Origin: HGM04593 sp045647885
GTDB lineage: Bacteria > Bacteroidota > Bacteroidia > Bacteroidales > Bacteroidaceae
Direction of reading: 5' to 3'
DNA length: 64,000 bases
Assembly (NCBI GenBank): GCA_045647885.1
Contig: JAZRMX010000006.1
Location: forward strand, 1 to 64,000
Shown here: positions 25,071 to 33,266 of the stretch, piece after piece
Numbering within the stretch: the first letter of the stretch is position 1
How the letters are laid out: the number at the start of each line of letters is the position of its first letter
Notes under the pieces: model-generated
What the model was told of the DNA's origin: nothing
What the model saw: the letters and a program-made list of their open reading frames with translations, nothing else
The model's database searches: none
Translations under genes and position numbers: made by a program

Positions 25071-26093
25071 TTATATAGTGGTACGCGAAAATGCAGGAGC
25101 GTCCATTGGACAGAACTCCTTCTCAAGGAATTTATAATAACCGGCAACGCCAATCATTGCTGCGTTATCCGTAGTAAAGCCGAATTTAGGTATAAATATC
25201 TCCCAGCCGTAACGCTTTGCATAAGATTTATAAGCCTCACGCAGAGCTGTATTGGCCGACACGCCGCCCGACAAAGCTATGCGTTTAATACCCAAAGCTT
25301 TCGATGCCTTGTAGAGTTTATCCATAAGAATATCCACCACGGTAGCCTCGAACGATGCTGCAAGATCCTCTTTATGCGCCTCGACATAGTTTTCATCCTC
25401 GGCAACCAGTTTGCGCAAGGTATAAAGGAACGATGTCTTAAGACCACTGAAGCTATAATCGAACCCTGCAATATGAGGTTTGCTGAAGCTATAAGCCTTG
25501 GGATTACCATTGCGCGCCAGCCTGTCAATAATGGGGCCGCCGGGGTAACCGAGCCCCATAACCTTGGCACACTTATCCATTGCCTCGCCCGCAGCATCGT
25601 CTATTGTCTGCCCCACAATCTCCATATCCTTATAGCTATTCACTTTTACAATCTGCGAATTGCCACCGCTCACCATAAGACAGAGGAAAGGGAACTCCGG
25701 ACTTTTATTCTCAACACCCTCTTCCTTTATAAAATGGGCAAGAATATGCCCCTGCAGATGGTTGACCTCAACCATAGGAATACCCAAAGAGGCAGCAAGA
25801 CCTTTTGCAAAAGAGACACCAACAAGCAACGAGCCCATAAGTCCAGGGCCGCGAGTGAAAGCCACCGCGCTGAGTTTATCCTTTGCAATACCGGCTTTTT
25901 TAAGTGCAGCATCGACCACGGGAACAATATTCTGCTCGTGAGCACGCGAAGCGAGTTCGGGCACAACACCGCCATACTGCTCGTGAACAGCCTGGCTTGC
26001 CGTCACATTGGAAAGCACTGTATCGCCACGCATCACCGCAGCCGAAGTATCGTCGCACGACGATTCTATAGCCAAAATATAAATATCTTCCAT
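25071..26093 (-). CDS. tsaD: tRNA N6-adenosine threonylcarbamoyltransferase TsaD
   Basis: It transfers threonylcarbamoyl to A37 of ANN-decoding tRNAs and is essential in most bacteria. The 340-residue ASKHA-fold protein begins with LAIESSCDDTSAAV. It has the metal site HLQGH (His112, His116), GGVVPELASRAH, VSGGNSQ, the GYPGGPIIDRLA loop, and C-terminal ALSGGVSANTALRE and TDNAAMIG with the last metal Asp. It is the first gene of tsaD-cinA. Confidence 0.97.
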   Translation of the reverse strand: MEDIYILAIESSCDDTSAAVMRGDTVLSNVTASQAVHEQYGGVVPELASRAHEQNIVPVVDAALKKAGIAKDKLSAVAFTRGPGLMGSLLVGVSFAKGLAASLGIPMVEVNHLQGHILAHFIKEEGVENKSPEFPFLCLMVSGGNSQIVKVNSYKDMEIVGQTIDDAAGEAMDKCAKVMGLGYPGGPIIDRLARNGNPKAYSFSKPHIAGFDYSFSGLKTSFLYTLRKLVAEDENYVEAHKEDLAASFEATVVDILMDKLYKASKALGIKRIALSGGVSANTALREAYKSYAKRYGWEIFIPKFGFTTDNAAMIGVAGYYKFLEKEFCPMDAPAFSRTTI

Positions 26094-26134
26094 AAAATTT
26101 CATCAAAGGCGCTGACGGCCTAAAAAACACTACG

Positions 26135-26142
26135 CGAAGATA
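26135..26142 (-). promoter_or_regulatory. Candidate -7 box upstream of tsaD
   Basis: TATCTTCG on the minus strand, 41 nt before the tsaD ATG. No TTG-type -33 box is found at the expected distance, so this rests on the -7 element alone. Confidence 0.4.
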
Positions 26143-26185
26143 CAATATTATTTCTTTTTTCACTAACTTTACACAAGATAAACTT

Positions 26186-27175
26186 ATGCGCAGCACCACA
26201 ATGCAGATAAAATTATACACAAATAGCAAGGATTTGCCCCAACTCCTTCCCGGCAACATACAGCACACTGCGCTTATGTTCCGCGCACTCGAAGAGAGCA
26301 GGCACGCGAAACCTTATATGTTTGTAGCTTATGAAAACGAAAAAGAGCTGGCGCACCTTATTATTATAGAGAAAAGAAATACCCTTTTAGGAATACCTCT
26401 CCCCGGCAAACATTACAAAATATATGGCGAAGGGTGCTACCGCGAAGATTGCCGCAACCGCGAAGAGATATATTCAAGATTCATTGAAGAGTTTTTCAAA
26501 ATTATTGACACCACACACTGCTACACCGAGATAAAAACCATTGAAGACCCACGCTTTGCTTACTCCACATTGAGCCGCAGGCACTTTATACCGGTACGCG
26601 ACCACCGTATATACATATCCCTGCACAGCAAAGCACCAGAAGAGCGATTGTCAAAGAGATACCACAGCCACATACGCAAGGCACAAGAGCGCGGCGCAAG
26701 CTACCGCACCGCCACCACCAGCGAGGAGATTGAGAAAGCCTTACATCTGTTGAAAAATTATTACAGAAGCAAAGTTCGCAGACCCTCACCCAATATAAGT
26801 ATTCTCAAGAAATTGCTTACTGATGAGGGGCAGAGCAACGCACGCCTTTTCATAGTGGAATACAGAGGAAAAATGATTGGTTGCTCGCTATGCACATACG
26901 ACAAACAACGCGCCTATCTCGCCTACAGTTGCGGACTACGCAAAAGCCACCCAACGCTATACCCCGGAATTATTGCCGCGTGGGCAGCAATAGAGGATGC
27001 CCACCGCAACGGGTATGCACACATTGAATTTTTAGAATCGAGAACACTCGCCGGCATACGCTCGGGATACAAGAATTTTCTGCTGAATTTCGGTGGAAAA
27101 CAGGTAAGCACCCTGCGGTGGTACCGCTTTGGGTGGAACTTTTTAAATAAAATTTTGCGCAGGATATACGTTTAA
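26186..27175 (+). CDS. FemAB/GNAT-fold acyltransferase-like protein
   Basis: The product is 329 residues. The C-terminal two thirds look like a GNAT/FemAB acyltransferase fold. LSKRYHSHIRKAQERGASYRTATTSEEIEKALHLL is the typical 'kryrrnirkA.k.G' segment. ARLFIVEYRGKMIGCSLCTYDKQRAYLAYSCG forms the core strands, and a final HIEFLES strand precedes FLLNFGGK. No signal peptide or transmembrane helix is seen, so it is cytoplasmic. The acceptor is unknown; peptidoglycan or lipid-linked precursors are possible by family analogy only. An alternative ATG lies five codons downstream. The TonB-dependent receptor begins 46 nt later and may be co-transcribed. Confidence 0.65.
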   Translation: MRSTTMQIKLYTNSKDLPQLLPGNIQHTALMFRALEESRHAKPYMFVAYENEKELAHLIIIEKRNTLLGIPLPGKHYKIYGEGCYREDCRNREEIYSRFIEEFFKIIDTTHCYTEIKTIEDPRFAYSTLSRRHFIPVRDHRIYISLHSKAPEERLSKRYHSHIRKAQERGASYRTATTSEEIEKALHLLKNYYRSKVRRPSPNISILKKLLTDEGQSNARLFIVEYRGKMIGCSLCTYDKQRAYLAYSCGLRKSHPTLYPGIIAAWAAIEDAHRNGYAHIEFLESRTLAGIRSGYKNFLLNFGGKQVSTLRWYRFGWNFLNKILRRIYV

Positions 27176-27221
27176 CGGAAAAAGTACGTTAAAATATAGA
27201 TAAATATAATAACACACACCG

Positions 27222-29618
27222 ATGACACTCATAAACAGACATATCACAGCAACACTGATTCTTCTGCTGCTTTCGTTAGCTGCCACAGCTCAGCAGGTAA
27301 CCTTCAAGGGGCGGGTAACAAACGAAAAAGGCAGCCCTGTGGAGATTGCCACAGTGAGCATACAAGGCACAACAACAGGCACCGTTACCGACCTTAAAGG
27401 AAACTACCGCCTGAACTGCGAGAGCAGGGATACTATGATTATTGTGTTCTCAATGATTGGACACCAGACACGCAAGCGTACCTTCCACAACCCAACAGAC
27501 ACAATAACGCTGAACATAACACTGCCCACCACAGGTTATTCGCTTGAGGGAGTTGAAATTACCGACGAGGAAAAACAGATGGGCGGCACACAAAAGATAA
27601 GCGTACCCAAGAATATTCGCCTCAATGCAAGCGCAAGCGGCAATGCCATTGAGGATATAATATCAACCCAGGCAGGAGTAAGCTCGCACAACGAGCTTTC
27701 TTCGCAGTACAACGTGCGCGGTGGTAATTTCGACGAGAACAGTGTCTACGTAAACGGAATAGAGATTTACCGCCCACTGCTCATACGCGCAGGACAGCAG
27801 GAGGGATTGAGCTTCCTCAACCCCGATATGGTGGAGACCATAGCTTTTTCAACCGGCGGATTTGAAGCAAAATATGGCGACAAAATGTCGTCGGTGCTCG
27901 ACATCACCTACCGCAAGCCCCGCGAATTCGAGAGCGTAATCACAGCCGGACTTTTGGGCAGCAGCGCATACATAGGCGTGGGCAACGAGAAGTTCAGTTT
28001 TGCAAACTCGGTGCGTTACAAAAGCAGCAAAAACCTGCTTAAATCACTCGAAACCAAGGGAGAGTATGAGCCGAAATTCATTGATTACCAAGCATATTTC
28101 GACTGGCGCATAACAAAGAAATTGAGTTTAAGTTTCATCGGTAACGTATCGAGCAACGAATACAAGTTTACGCCAGAAGACCGAAACACATCCTTTGGCA
28201 CCTTGCAGGATGTAAAGGAGTTCAAGGTCTATTTCGACGGATGGGAAAGCGACCTATTCACCACCCTCTTCGGCGCCACAGCACTCAACTTCACACCCAA
28301 CGAATATAACACATTCACCCTGCAGGCCTCGGCTTTCAAAACCAAAGAAGAGGAGACCTACGACATAAGCAGCGAGTACTGGATTGGCGATATTTATGCC
28401 GAAGAGAACTACGGCGTGGGCCGCTACCAGGAGCACGGGCGCAACTATCTCGAAGCAGACGTACAGACCATAGCCCTGAAAGGATCGCATTTCTTAAAAG
28501 CACACGACCTGCGCTGGGGAGTAGAGTGGAAAAAAGAGAAATTCAACGATAACCAGCGCGAGTGGCAAGTACGTGACTCTGCCGGATACAACATTCCCCA
28601 CGGCGGAGAATATATGCAGCCCATATACAGCCTGCGTTCACGCAACAGCGAGAGCAGCAACCGCTATTCGGCATACGTGCAGGATACATACAAGTTCAAG
28701 AGCAAACTCGGAGTATTCTCACTCAACGGCGGCGTGCGCCTGTCATACTGGGGATGGAACAAGGAATTGCTTGTATCGCCCCGTGCATCGCTCGGTCTCA
28801 TACCCGAGTTTAACAAAAACCTCACACTGCGCATAGCCGCCGGCATCTATTACCAGGCACCCTTCTACAAGGAGATGCGCGACACCGTGAGCACCAACGG
28901 CATAACAGAGGTAGTACTGAACAAAGATATAAAGTCGCCGCGCTCCATACAGTTGGTTATCGGCAGCGACTACTACTTCACAATGCTTGGACGCCCATTC
29001 AAGTTCACAGCCGAAGCTTATTACAAAAAGCTTTCAAACATAATACCCTACAACGTGGACAACGTGCGCATAGTATACTATGGTGAGAACTGCGCAAAAG
29101 GACACGCTCTGGGTATTGACTTCAAACTGTTCGGCGAGTTTGTCAAAGGCGCCGACTCTTGGGTAACATTCTCGGTAATGGACACAAAAGAGAGCATAAA
29201 CGGCGGCAAGAAAATTCCACGCCCCACAAACCAGAAATTCAATTTCTCGCTACACTTTACCGACTATTTCCCCGGCACCGACAAGTGGAAGATGACACTG
29301 CGCGGTGTGTATGCCGACGGCCTACCTTTTGGCCCCCCTCACAAAGGACGCGAGGGACAGGTATTCACTGCCCCAGCCTACAAACGTGTCGATGTGGGTA
29401 TGTCGTACCGCCTGCTCGACAACGAGGATAACCGTTACCGCACCGGTATACGCCGCCACATCAAGAATATATGGTTAGGCATTGACGCATTCAACCTTTT
29501 CGATATGAATAATGTCAATTCATATTACTGGATCAGCGATATGCAGAACCAGCAATATGCTGTACCCAATTACCTCACCGGCCGCCTTATAAACGGCAAG
29601 ATTGTTGTGGAGTTGTAA
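27222..29618 (+). CDS. TonB-dependent outer-membrane receptor with carboxypeptidase-like N-terminal domain
   Basis: The 798-residue protein has a signal peptide (about 1-23, ending TAQ), a CarboxypepD_reg-like domain (about 26-108: TFKGRVTNEKGSPVEIATVSIQG), a plug domain (about 120-235: YNVRGGNFDENSVYVNGIEIY) and a long beta-barrel ending in an aromatic-poor IVVEL. It imports an unidentified ligand across the outer membrane. No SusD partner follows, so it is not a typical SusC glycan importer; receptors of this shape often serve iron, cobalamin or peptide uptake. The upstream neighbour is a FemAB-like gene. A terminator follows. Confidence 0.88.
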   Translation: MTLINRHITATLILLLLSLAATAQQVTFKGRVTNEKGSPVEIATVSIQGTTTGTVTDLKGNYRLNCESRDTMIIVFSMIGHQTRKRTFHNPTDTITLNITLPTTGYSLEGVEITDEEKQMGGTQKISVPKNIRLNASASGNAIEDIISTQAGVSSHNELSSQYNVRGGNFDENSVYVNGIEIYRPLLIRAGQQEGLSFLNPDMVETIAFSTGGFEAKYGDKMSSVLDITYRKPREFESVITAGLLGSSAYIGVGNEKFSFANSVRYKSSKNLLKSLETKGEYEPKFIDYQAYFDWRITKKLSLSFIGNVSSNEYKFTPEDRNTSFGTLQDVKEFKVYFDGWESDLFTTLFGATALNFTPNEYNTFTLQASAFKTKEEETYDISSEYWIGDIYAEENYGVGRYQEHGRNYLEADVQTIALKGSHFLKAHDLRWGVEWKKEKFNDNQREWQVRDSAGYNIPHGGEYMQPIYSLRSRNSESSNRYSAYVQDTYKFKSKLGVFSLNGGVRLSYWGWNKELLVSPRASLGLIPEFNKNLTLRIAAGIYYQAPFYKEMRDTVSTNGITEVVLNKDIKSPRSIQLVIGSDYYFTMLGRPFKFTAEAYYKKLSNIIPYNVDNVRIVYYGENCAKGHALGIDFKLFGEFVKGADSWVTFSVMDTKESINGGKKIPRPTNQKFNFSLHFTDYFPGTDKWKMTLRGVYADGLPFGPPHKGREGQVFTAPAYKRVDVGMSYRLLDNEDNRYRTGIRRHIKNIWLGIDAFNLFDMNNVNSYYWISDMQNQQYAVPNYLTGRLINGKIVVEL

Positions 29619-29640
29619 CCCTATTATAACCATTACTTTT

Positions 29641-29673
29641 ACAAGCTCTCTTTCCCGGAGAGCTTGTTTTTGT
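29641..29673 (+). terminator. Terminator after the TonB-dependent receptor gene
   Basis: Hairpin arms ACAAGCTCTC and GAGAGCTTGT, followed by TTTTTGTT on the plus strand, 22 nt past the stop. Confidence 0.85.
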
Positions 29674-29756
29674 TGCAGGTAACTATGGCAACAGCAGCAC
29701 TCTCAACAGAGAACTTTAAGAAGATTACAAGAGGCTGGCATTAACAGCTCAGTTAC

Positions 29757-29788
29757 AAAAAAGCGGCCGGAGCAAAACTCCGACCGCA
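29757..29788 (-). terminator. Terminator after the Spy-like gene
   Basis: Hairpin with GCGG-CGGAG and CTCCG-CCGC arms (one internal mismatch). On the minus strand it is followed by TTTTTTG, 22 nt past the stop at 29811. Confidence 0.75.
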
Positions 29789-29810
29789 ACAAAGCATATT
29801 TTATATCAGA

Positions 29811-30389
29811 TTATTTCTTCTCCTCTGCCTTAGGACAAGCATTAGCCTTCGGACAATCGCCTTTCATCTTGGGGCACTCACCCTTCATCTCGGGACACTC
29901 GCCTTTTGCTTTAGGGCAATTAGCAAAAGAAGCTTTGTCACAAGCAGACTTTTTACCACGCTCGGCACAGAATCCCTTTTTGAAACCATTTCTCTTACCA
30001 CCTTTGAAAGCCTCCTTTTTGTTGTTGCAGAAAATCTGCTGCAACTGGCCACCGGTGAGTATTGCCGAAAGTTTCTTATAATATTTTATCTCAACATCAA
30101 TTGCCTTCTCACGAGCATTGAGGCTCTTACCGATATTCTCCTTTATCTGTGCATCCGTGGGGTTTTCAATTTTAGTACACTCGGGGCGGCACTCTTTCAT
30201 TGCCTGCAGATACTCCTTATATATAGGTGCAAATTTTGCAGCAGTGGCATCGTCGAGCATAAGCTTCTTCTGCATCTTCACCACAAACATCTCCATTCTC
30301 TGCTCGGGTGTAAGTTTCTGTCTTTTCTCCTGTGCGAAGAGTGATGTGCAGCACAAACATACGGCTGCGATTAAAAGAATTTTCTTCAT
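29811..30389 (-). CDS. Exported Spy/LTXXQ-like protein with a cysteine-proline repeat tail
   Basis: The 192-residue protein has a signal peptide (about 1-20, ending LFAQ). A helical region carrying LTPEQRMEMFVVKMQKKLMLDDATAAKFAPIYKEYLQ resembles the Spy/CpxP or DUF4890 group of periplasmic proteins. The last about 55 residues are very different: seven Cys spaced in a C-P-K/E-x-K-G-E/D pattern, rich in Lys and acidic residues. Spy-like proteins act as periplasmic chaperones or metal/stress sensors. The tail could bind metal or form disulfides, which is inference. It is a monocistronic gene; a TACATTTG -7-like element lies at 30428-30435. Confidence 0.75.
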   Translation of the reverse strand: MKKILLIAAVCLCCTSLFAQEKRQKLTPEQRMEMFVVKMQKKLMLDDATAAKFAPIYKEYLQAMKECRPECTKIENPTDAQIKENIGKSLNAREKAIDVEIKYYKKLSAILTGGQLQQIFCNNKKEAFKGGKRNGFKKGFCAERGKKSACDKASFANCPKAKGECPEMKGECPKMKGDCPKANACPKAEEKK

Positions 30390-30540
30390 AAAAGTTTATT
30401 TTATAGTTATTACTTGTTGTGTTACTGCAAATGTAATGATTTTAGAACGCTTTTCTATTTTTTAGATTTATAAAAAATCTTAAGGTTTAAAGCCCACAGA
30501 AAAATACAAGTTTTTTTAACATTTTAATAGAGAAAACAAA

Positions 30541-30564
30541 CAGAGCCCACCTTGGTGGGCTCTG
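30541..30564 (-). terminator. Terminator of the acyl-CoA ligase gene
   Basis: Inverted repeat CAGAGCCCACC / GGTGGGCTCTG with a minimal loop, followed on the minus strand by TTTGTTTTC. It lies 24 nt past the stop at 30588. Confidence 0.85.
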
Positions 30565-30587
30565 TCTATAATCATAAGAAACTATTC

Positions 30588-32495
30588 TTACTTCAAAGCA
30601 GCGATGTTCTGCTCATTGTGGAGTTGCTTACCTTCAGCTGTATACATATAGTCGATACGCTCTTTGTAAGCCTTCTCAATTTTGGGGCGAACCATCTTCA
30701 TGGTACTGTTAATCATCTGGTTCTGCTCGGTAAAGGGCTCGGCAAGCACAGCTATACAACTGGGCAACCACTGACCGGGGAACATACCATCGAACTCACC
30801 ACCCTTCTTGAACATATCAATATCGGCTTTGATGATATCAAGAGCAGCCTTGCGACCCTCGTCTGTGGTAAGGTCGAGTTTCTTCGCCTCCAAAGCACGC
30901 TTGAGGTTTTCCTTATTGGGAACAATAAGCGCTGATGTGCAGGGCGACTGGTTGTTGTAGAGCATTACCTGGTCGATGCTTGCACACTTGCTCACAAAAG
31001 CCTCCTCGATACCCTCGGGGCTATATTTCTCACCATCGTTAGAGATAAGAAGACTCTTGAAACGGCCTTTTACATAGAGCAAGCCCTCGGGCGACATATA
31101 ACCGAGGTCACCGGTATAAAGATAACCGTCGCGCACTGTATCGGCAGAAGCCTCGGGATTCTTCCAGTAACCAGCCATCACATTCTCACCCTTAACAACA
31201 ATCTCACCCATCTCGCCTACGGGCAATTCCTTACCATCGCTATCGCAGATTTTAAGGTCGAGGGGTTTTACAAGCTTACCGCTTGAACCGAAGCGATAAA
31301 GATCGGGGCTGTTTGAAGAGATAACAGGAGTAGCCTCTGAAAGACCATAGCCCTGATACATAGGCATACCTACACCTACATAGAACTTCTGCAACTCCTT
31401 ATCGAGCAATGCACCACCACCTACAAAGAAGCGGAGCTCGCCACCGAAGTTCTCGCGAATCTTAGAGAAGATAAGCTTGTCGAAGAACCACACTGCGGGT
31501 TTAAGCAGATATCTCCAACCCTTAAAGTCGAGGTTGCTGTCGCCAAAATAGATCTGACGAACCTTCATACCCATATTGAACAACTTAACGGTTGTCTCAC
31601 CCTTTGCACGGATAGCACCCTCAATGTTTTTCTTGAAGGTCTTTGCAAGAGCAGGCACCGAAAGGATGAAGTAAGGACGAACCTCTTTAATGTTAGAAGG
31701 GATATTTTTCAAAGTCTCAAGAGGAGTACGACCAACCTGTACTGTAGCAGCCGAAGCACCGCGAGACATCATCAAATAGAAACCTACAACGTGTGCAAAG
31801 CAGTGGTCGAGAGGCAAAATGATGAGTGTACGCCACTCCGCTGTAATATTCATAAGTGTGAGCGACTGCTCCACGTTGGCTGTGTAGTTACGGTGTGTAA
31901 GCACAACACCCTTGGGGTCGGCAGTAGTACCGCTGGTATATGTAATTGTTGCATAATCGTCGTTCTGCAAAGACTGACCAACTGCAAGGAACTCCTCCAT
32001 TGTGTGTGAAGCAAGGAACTCGTCACCCATCTTCAAAACATCGTCCATAGCAATCTCGCCATCTTCAAGGCCACCTTTAACCTCACCAAAGACAATTATT
32101 TTCTTTACCTCTTTGAGTTGCTCTTTAATTGCGCGCACCTTTTTAAGCTGATGGTTTGAAACAAGAACAAACTTAACATCACCGTGGATAAGACGGAACA
32201 AAAGGTCGTTGCTCTCCTCAAGCTTAATAGACAAGGGAACGTTCACTGCACCTGCATAGAACATTGCAAGCTCGCCGACAACCCACATATTGCAACCCTC
32301 GCTCAAAAGAGCCATATTATCACCCTTCTTTACACCAAGAGCCTGATAACCTGCGCCCAAGCGATAAACCATCTCTTTCACTTGTGTGTAGGTTGTGGGT
32401 TTAAAACCCTCTTTACCTGTTTTCTCAAGAAGGAATGTGTTATTGGGGTACAAACGTACCGATTCCTCAAAAAGATCTACTAATGTTTTTTTCAT
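30588..32495 (-). CDS. Long-chain-fatty-acid--CoA ligase (AMP-binding family)
   Basis: The 635-residue adenylate-forming enzyme activates fatty acids to acyl-CoA through an acyl-adenylate. Motifs in order are the P-loop-like TYTSGTTADPKGVVLTH, the central YQGYGLSEATPVIS, YLYTGDLGYMSPEGLLYVKGRFKSL with the hinge Asp/Arg, and a C-terminal domain where the catalytic-Lys segment appears as SNDGEKYSPEGIEE. It is cytoplasmic, possibly membrane-associated. No beta-oxidation genes are nearby, so the likely role is activating exogenous fatty acids. A TACCTTTG -7-like box lies at 32552-32559. Confidence 0.88.
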   Translation of the reverse strand: MKKTLVDLFEESVRLYPNNTFLLEKTGKEGFKPTTYTQVKEMVYRLGAGYQALGVKKGDNMALLSEGCNMWVVGELAMFYAGAVNVPLSIKLEESNDLLFRLIHGDVKFVLVSNHQLKKVRAIKEQLKEVKKIIVFGEVKGGLEDGEIAMDDVLKMGDEFLASHTMEEFLAVGQSLQNDDYATITYTSGTTADPKGVVLTHRNYTANVEQSLTLMNITAEWRTLIILPLDHCFAHVVGFYLMMSRGASAATVQVGRTPLETLKNIPSNIKEVRPYFILSVPALAKTFKKNIEGAIRAKGETTVKLFNMGMKVRQIYFGDSNLDFKGWRYLLKPAVWFFDKLIFSKIRENFGGELRFFVGGGALLDKELQKFYVGVGMPMYQGYGLSEATPVISSNSPDLYRFGSSGKLVKPLDLKICDSDGKELPVGEMGEIVVKGENVMAGYWKNPEASADTVRDGYLYTGDLGYMSPEGLLYVKGRFKSLLISNDGEKYSPEGIEEAFVSKCASIDQVMLYNNQSPCTSALIVPNKENLKRALEAKKLDLTTDEGRKAALDIIKADIDMFKKGGEFDGMFPGQWLPSCIAVLAEPFTEQNQMINSTMKMVRPKIEKAYKERIDYMYTAEGKQLHNEQNIAALK

Positions 32496-32826
32496 ATTTT
32501 TCTATTTTAAGCAAACACGCTATAGAAGCGCGCCCACAAATTATTCTTTGACAAAGGTATTAAAAATATATAAATATATCCGAATTTTAACTGTATTTTT
32601 TCACAAATGCACATAAACGGCGCACATAAAGGACAAAATAAAGAGTTTTATGAACATTTTTATCAAGCCCAGTAGCGCCAATGCCAACAAAGCGGAAAAC
32701 TACGCGATAAATTTACACCTAATAAATAAAATAAAGAAGAAAAAAGAGAAATAAATACTTTTTATTCCGTATCTTCGCAAAAGAAAGAATATAAAATCGA
32801 CATTAAACAACAACATTAGACAGGCT
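32496..32826. promoter_or_regulatory. Divergent intergenic region between the acyl-CoA ligase gene and the mce operon
   Basis: This 331-nt AT-rich spacer has no gene. TACCTTTG on the minus strand (32552-32559) is a consensus -7 box for the ligase gene, 57 nt before its ATG. TATCTTCG on the plus strand (32770-32777) is a variant -7 box 50 nt before mce. Neither has a clear -33 TTTG at 19-20 nt. Nothing else is recognisable. Confidence 0.5.
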
Positions 32827-33243
32827 ATGAAAATTTCAAAAATAGAACACTTGGGCATTGCCGTAAAAAGTATAGAAGAGGCACTACCCTACTACGAACA
32901 GGTACTCGGCTTCGAGTGCTACAACATTGAGACTGTAGAAGACCAAAAAGTACGTACCGCTTTTCTTAAAGTGGGAGAAACAAAGATAGAGCTTCTCGAA
33001 GCAACATCGCCCGAGAGCACTATCGCAAAATTCATTGAGAACCGCGGAGAAGGTATACACCACATTGCTTATGCAGTGGAAGATGGCGTTGCCGAAGCAC
33101 TTGCCGAGTGTGAGCAGAAAGAGGTGCGCACTATTGACAAGGCACCCCGCGCCGGAGCCGAAGGGTTGCAGATTGCATTCCTTCACCCCAAAAGCACAAA
33201 AGGCGTACTCACCGAGCTTTGCGAGAACCCTAACAAGAAGTAA
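32827..33243 (+). CDS. mce: Methylmalonyl-CoA epimerase
   Basis: It interconverts (S)- and (R)-methylmalonyl-CoA in the succinate-propionate pathway. The 138-residue glyoxalase/VOC-fold protein starts KISKIEHLGIAVKSIEEALPYYEQVLGFE. It shows the metal ligands His9 in EHLGIAV, the second His in GIHHIAYAV and the C-terminal Glu of VLTELCE. It is the first gene of an operon with mmdA, a small subunit and the biotin carrier. Confidence 0.96.
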   Translation: MKISKIEHLGIAVKSIEEALPYYEQVLGFECYNIETVEDQKVRTAFLKVGETKIELLEATSPESTIAKFIENRGEGIHHIAYAVEDGVAEALAECEQKEVRTIDKAPRAGAEGLQIAFLHPKSTKGVLTELCENPNKK

Positions 33244-33266
33244 AACATTTTTAAAACCAGAATACA

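Noticed and set aside
24633..26123. 496-codon open frame on the plus strand
   Set aside because: Antisense shadow of cinA and tsaD, both firmly identified.
29685..29744. A 19-codon ORF (ATG GCA ACA ... CAT TAA) between the two terminators after the TonB receptor gene
   Set aside because: It has no promoter or ribosome binding site of note, starts just after a terminator and is too short to judge. It is expected by chance.
29820..29960. Short repeated units in the Spy-like gene considered as a CRISPR-like array
   Set aside because: They are in-frame codon repeats of CPKxKGE within a protein, about 21 nt long without unique spacers.
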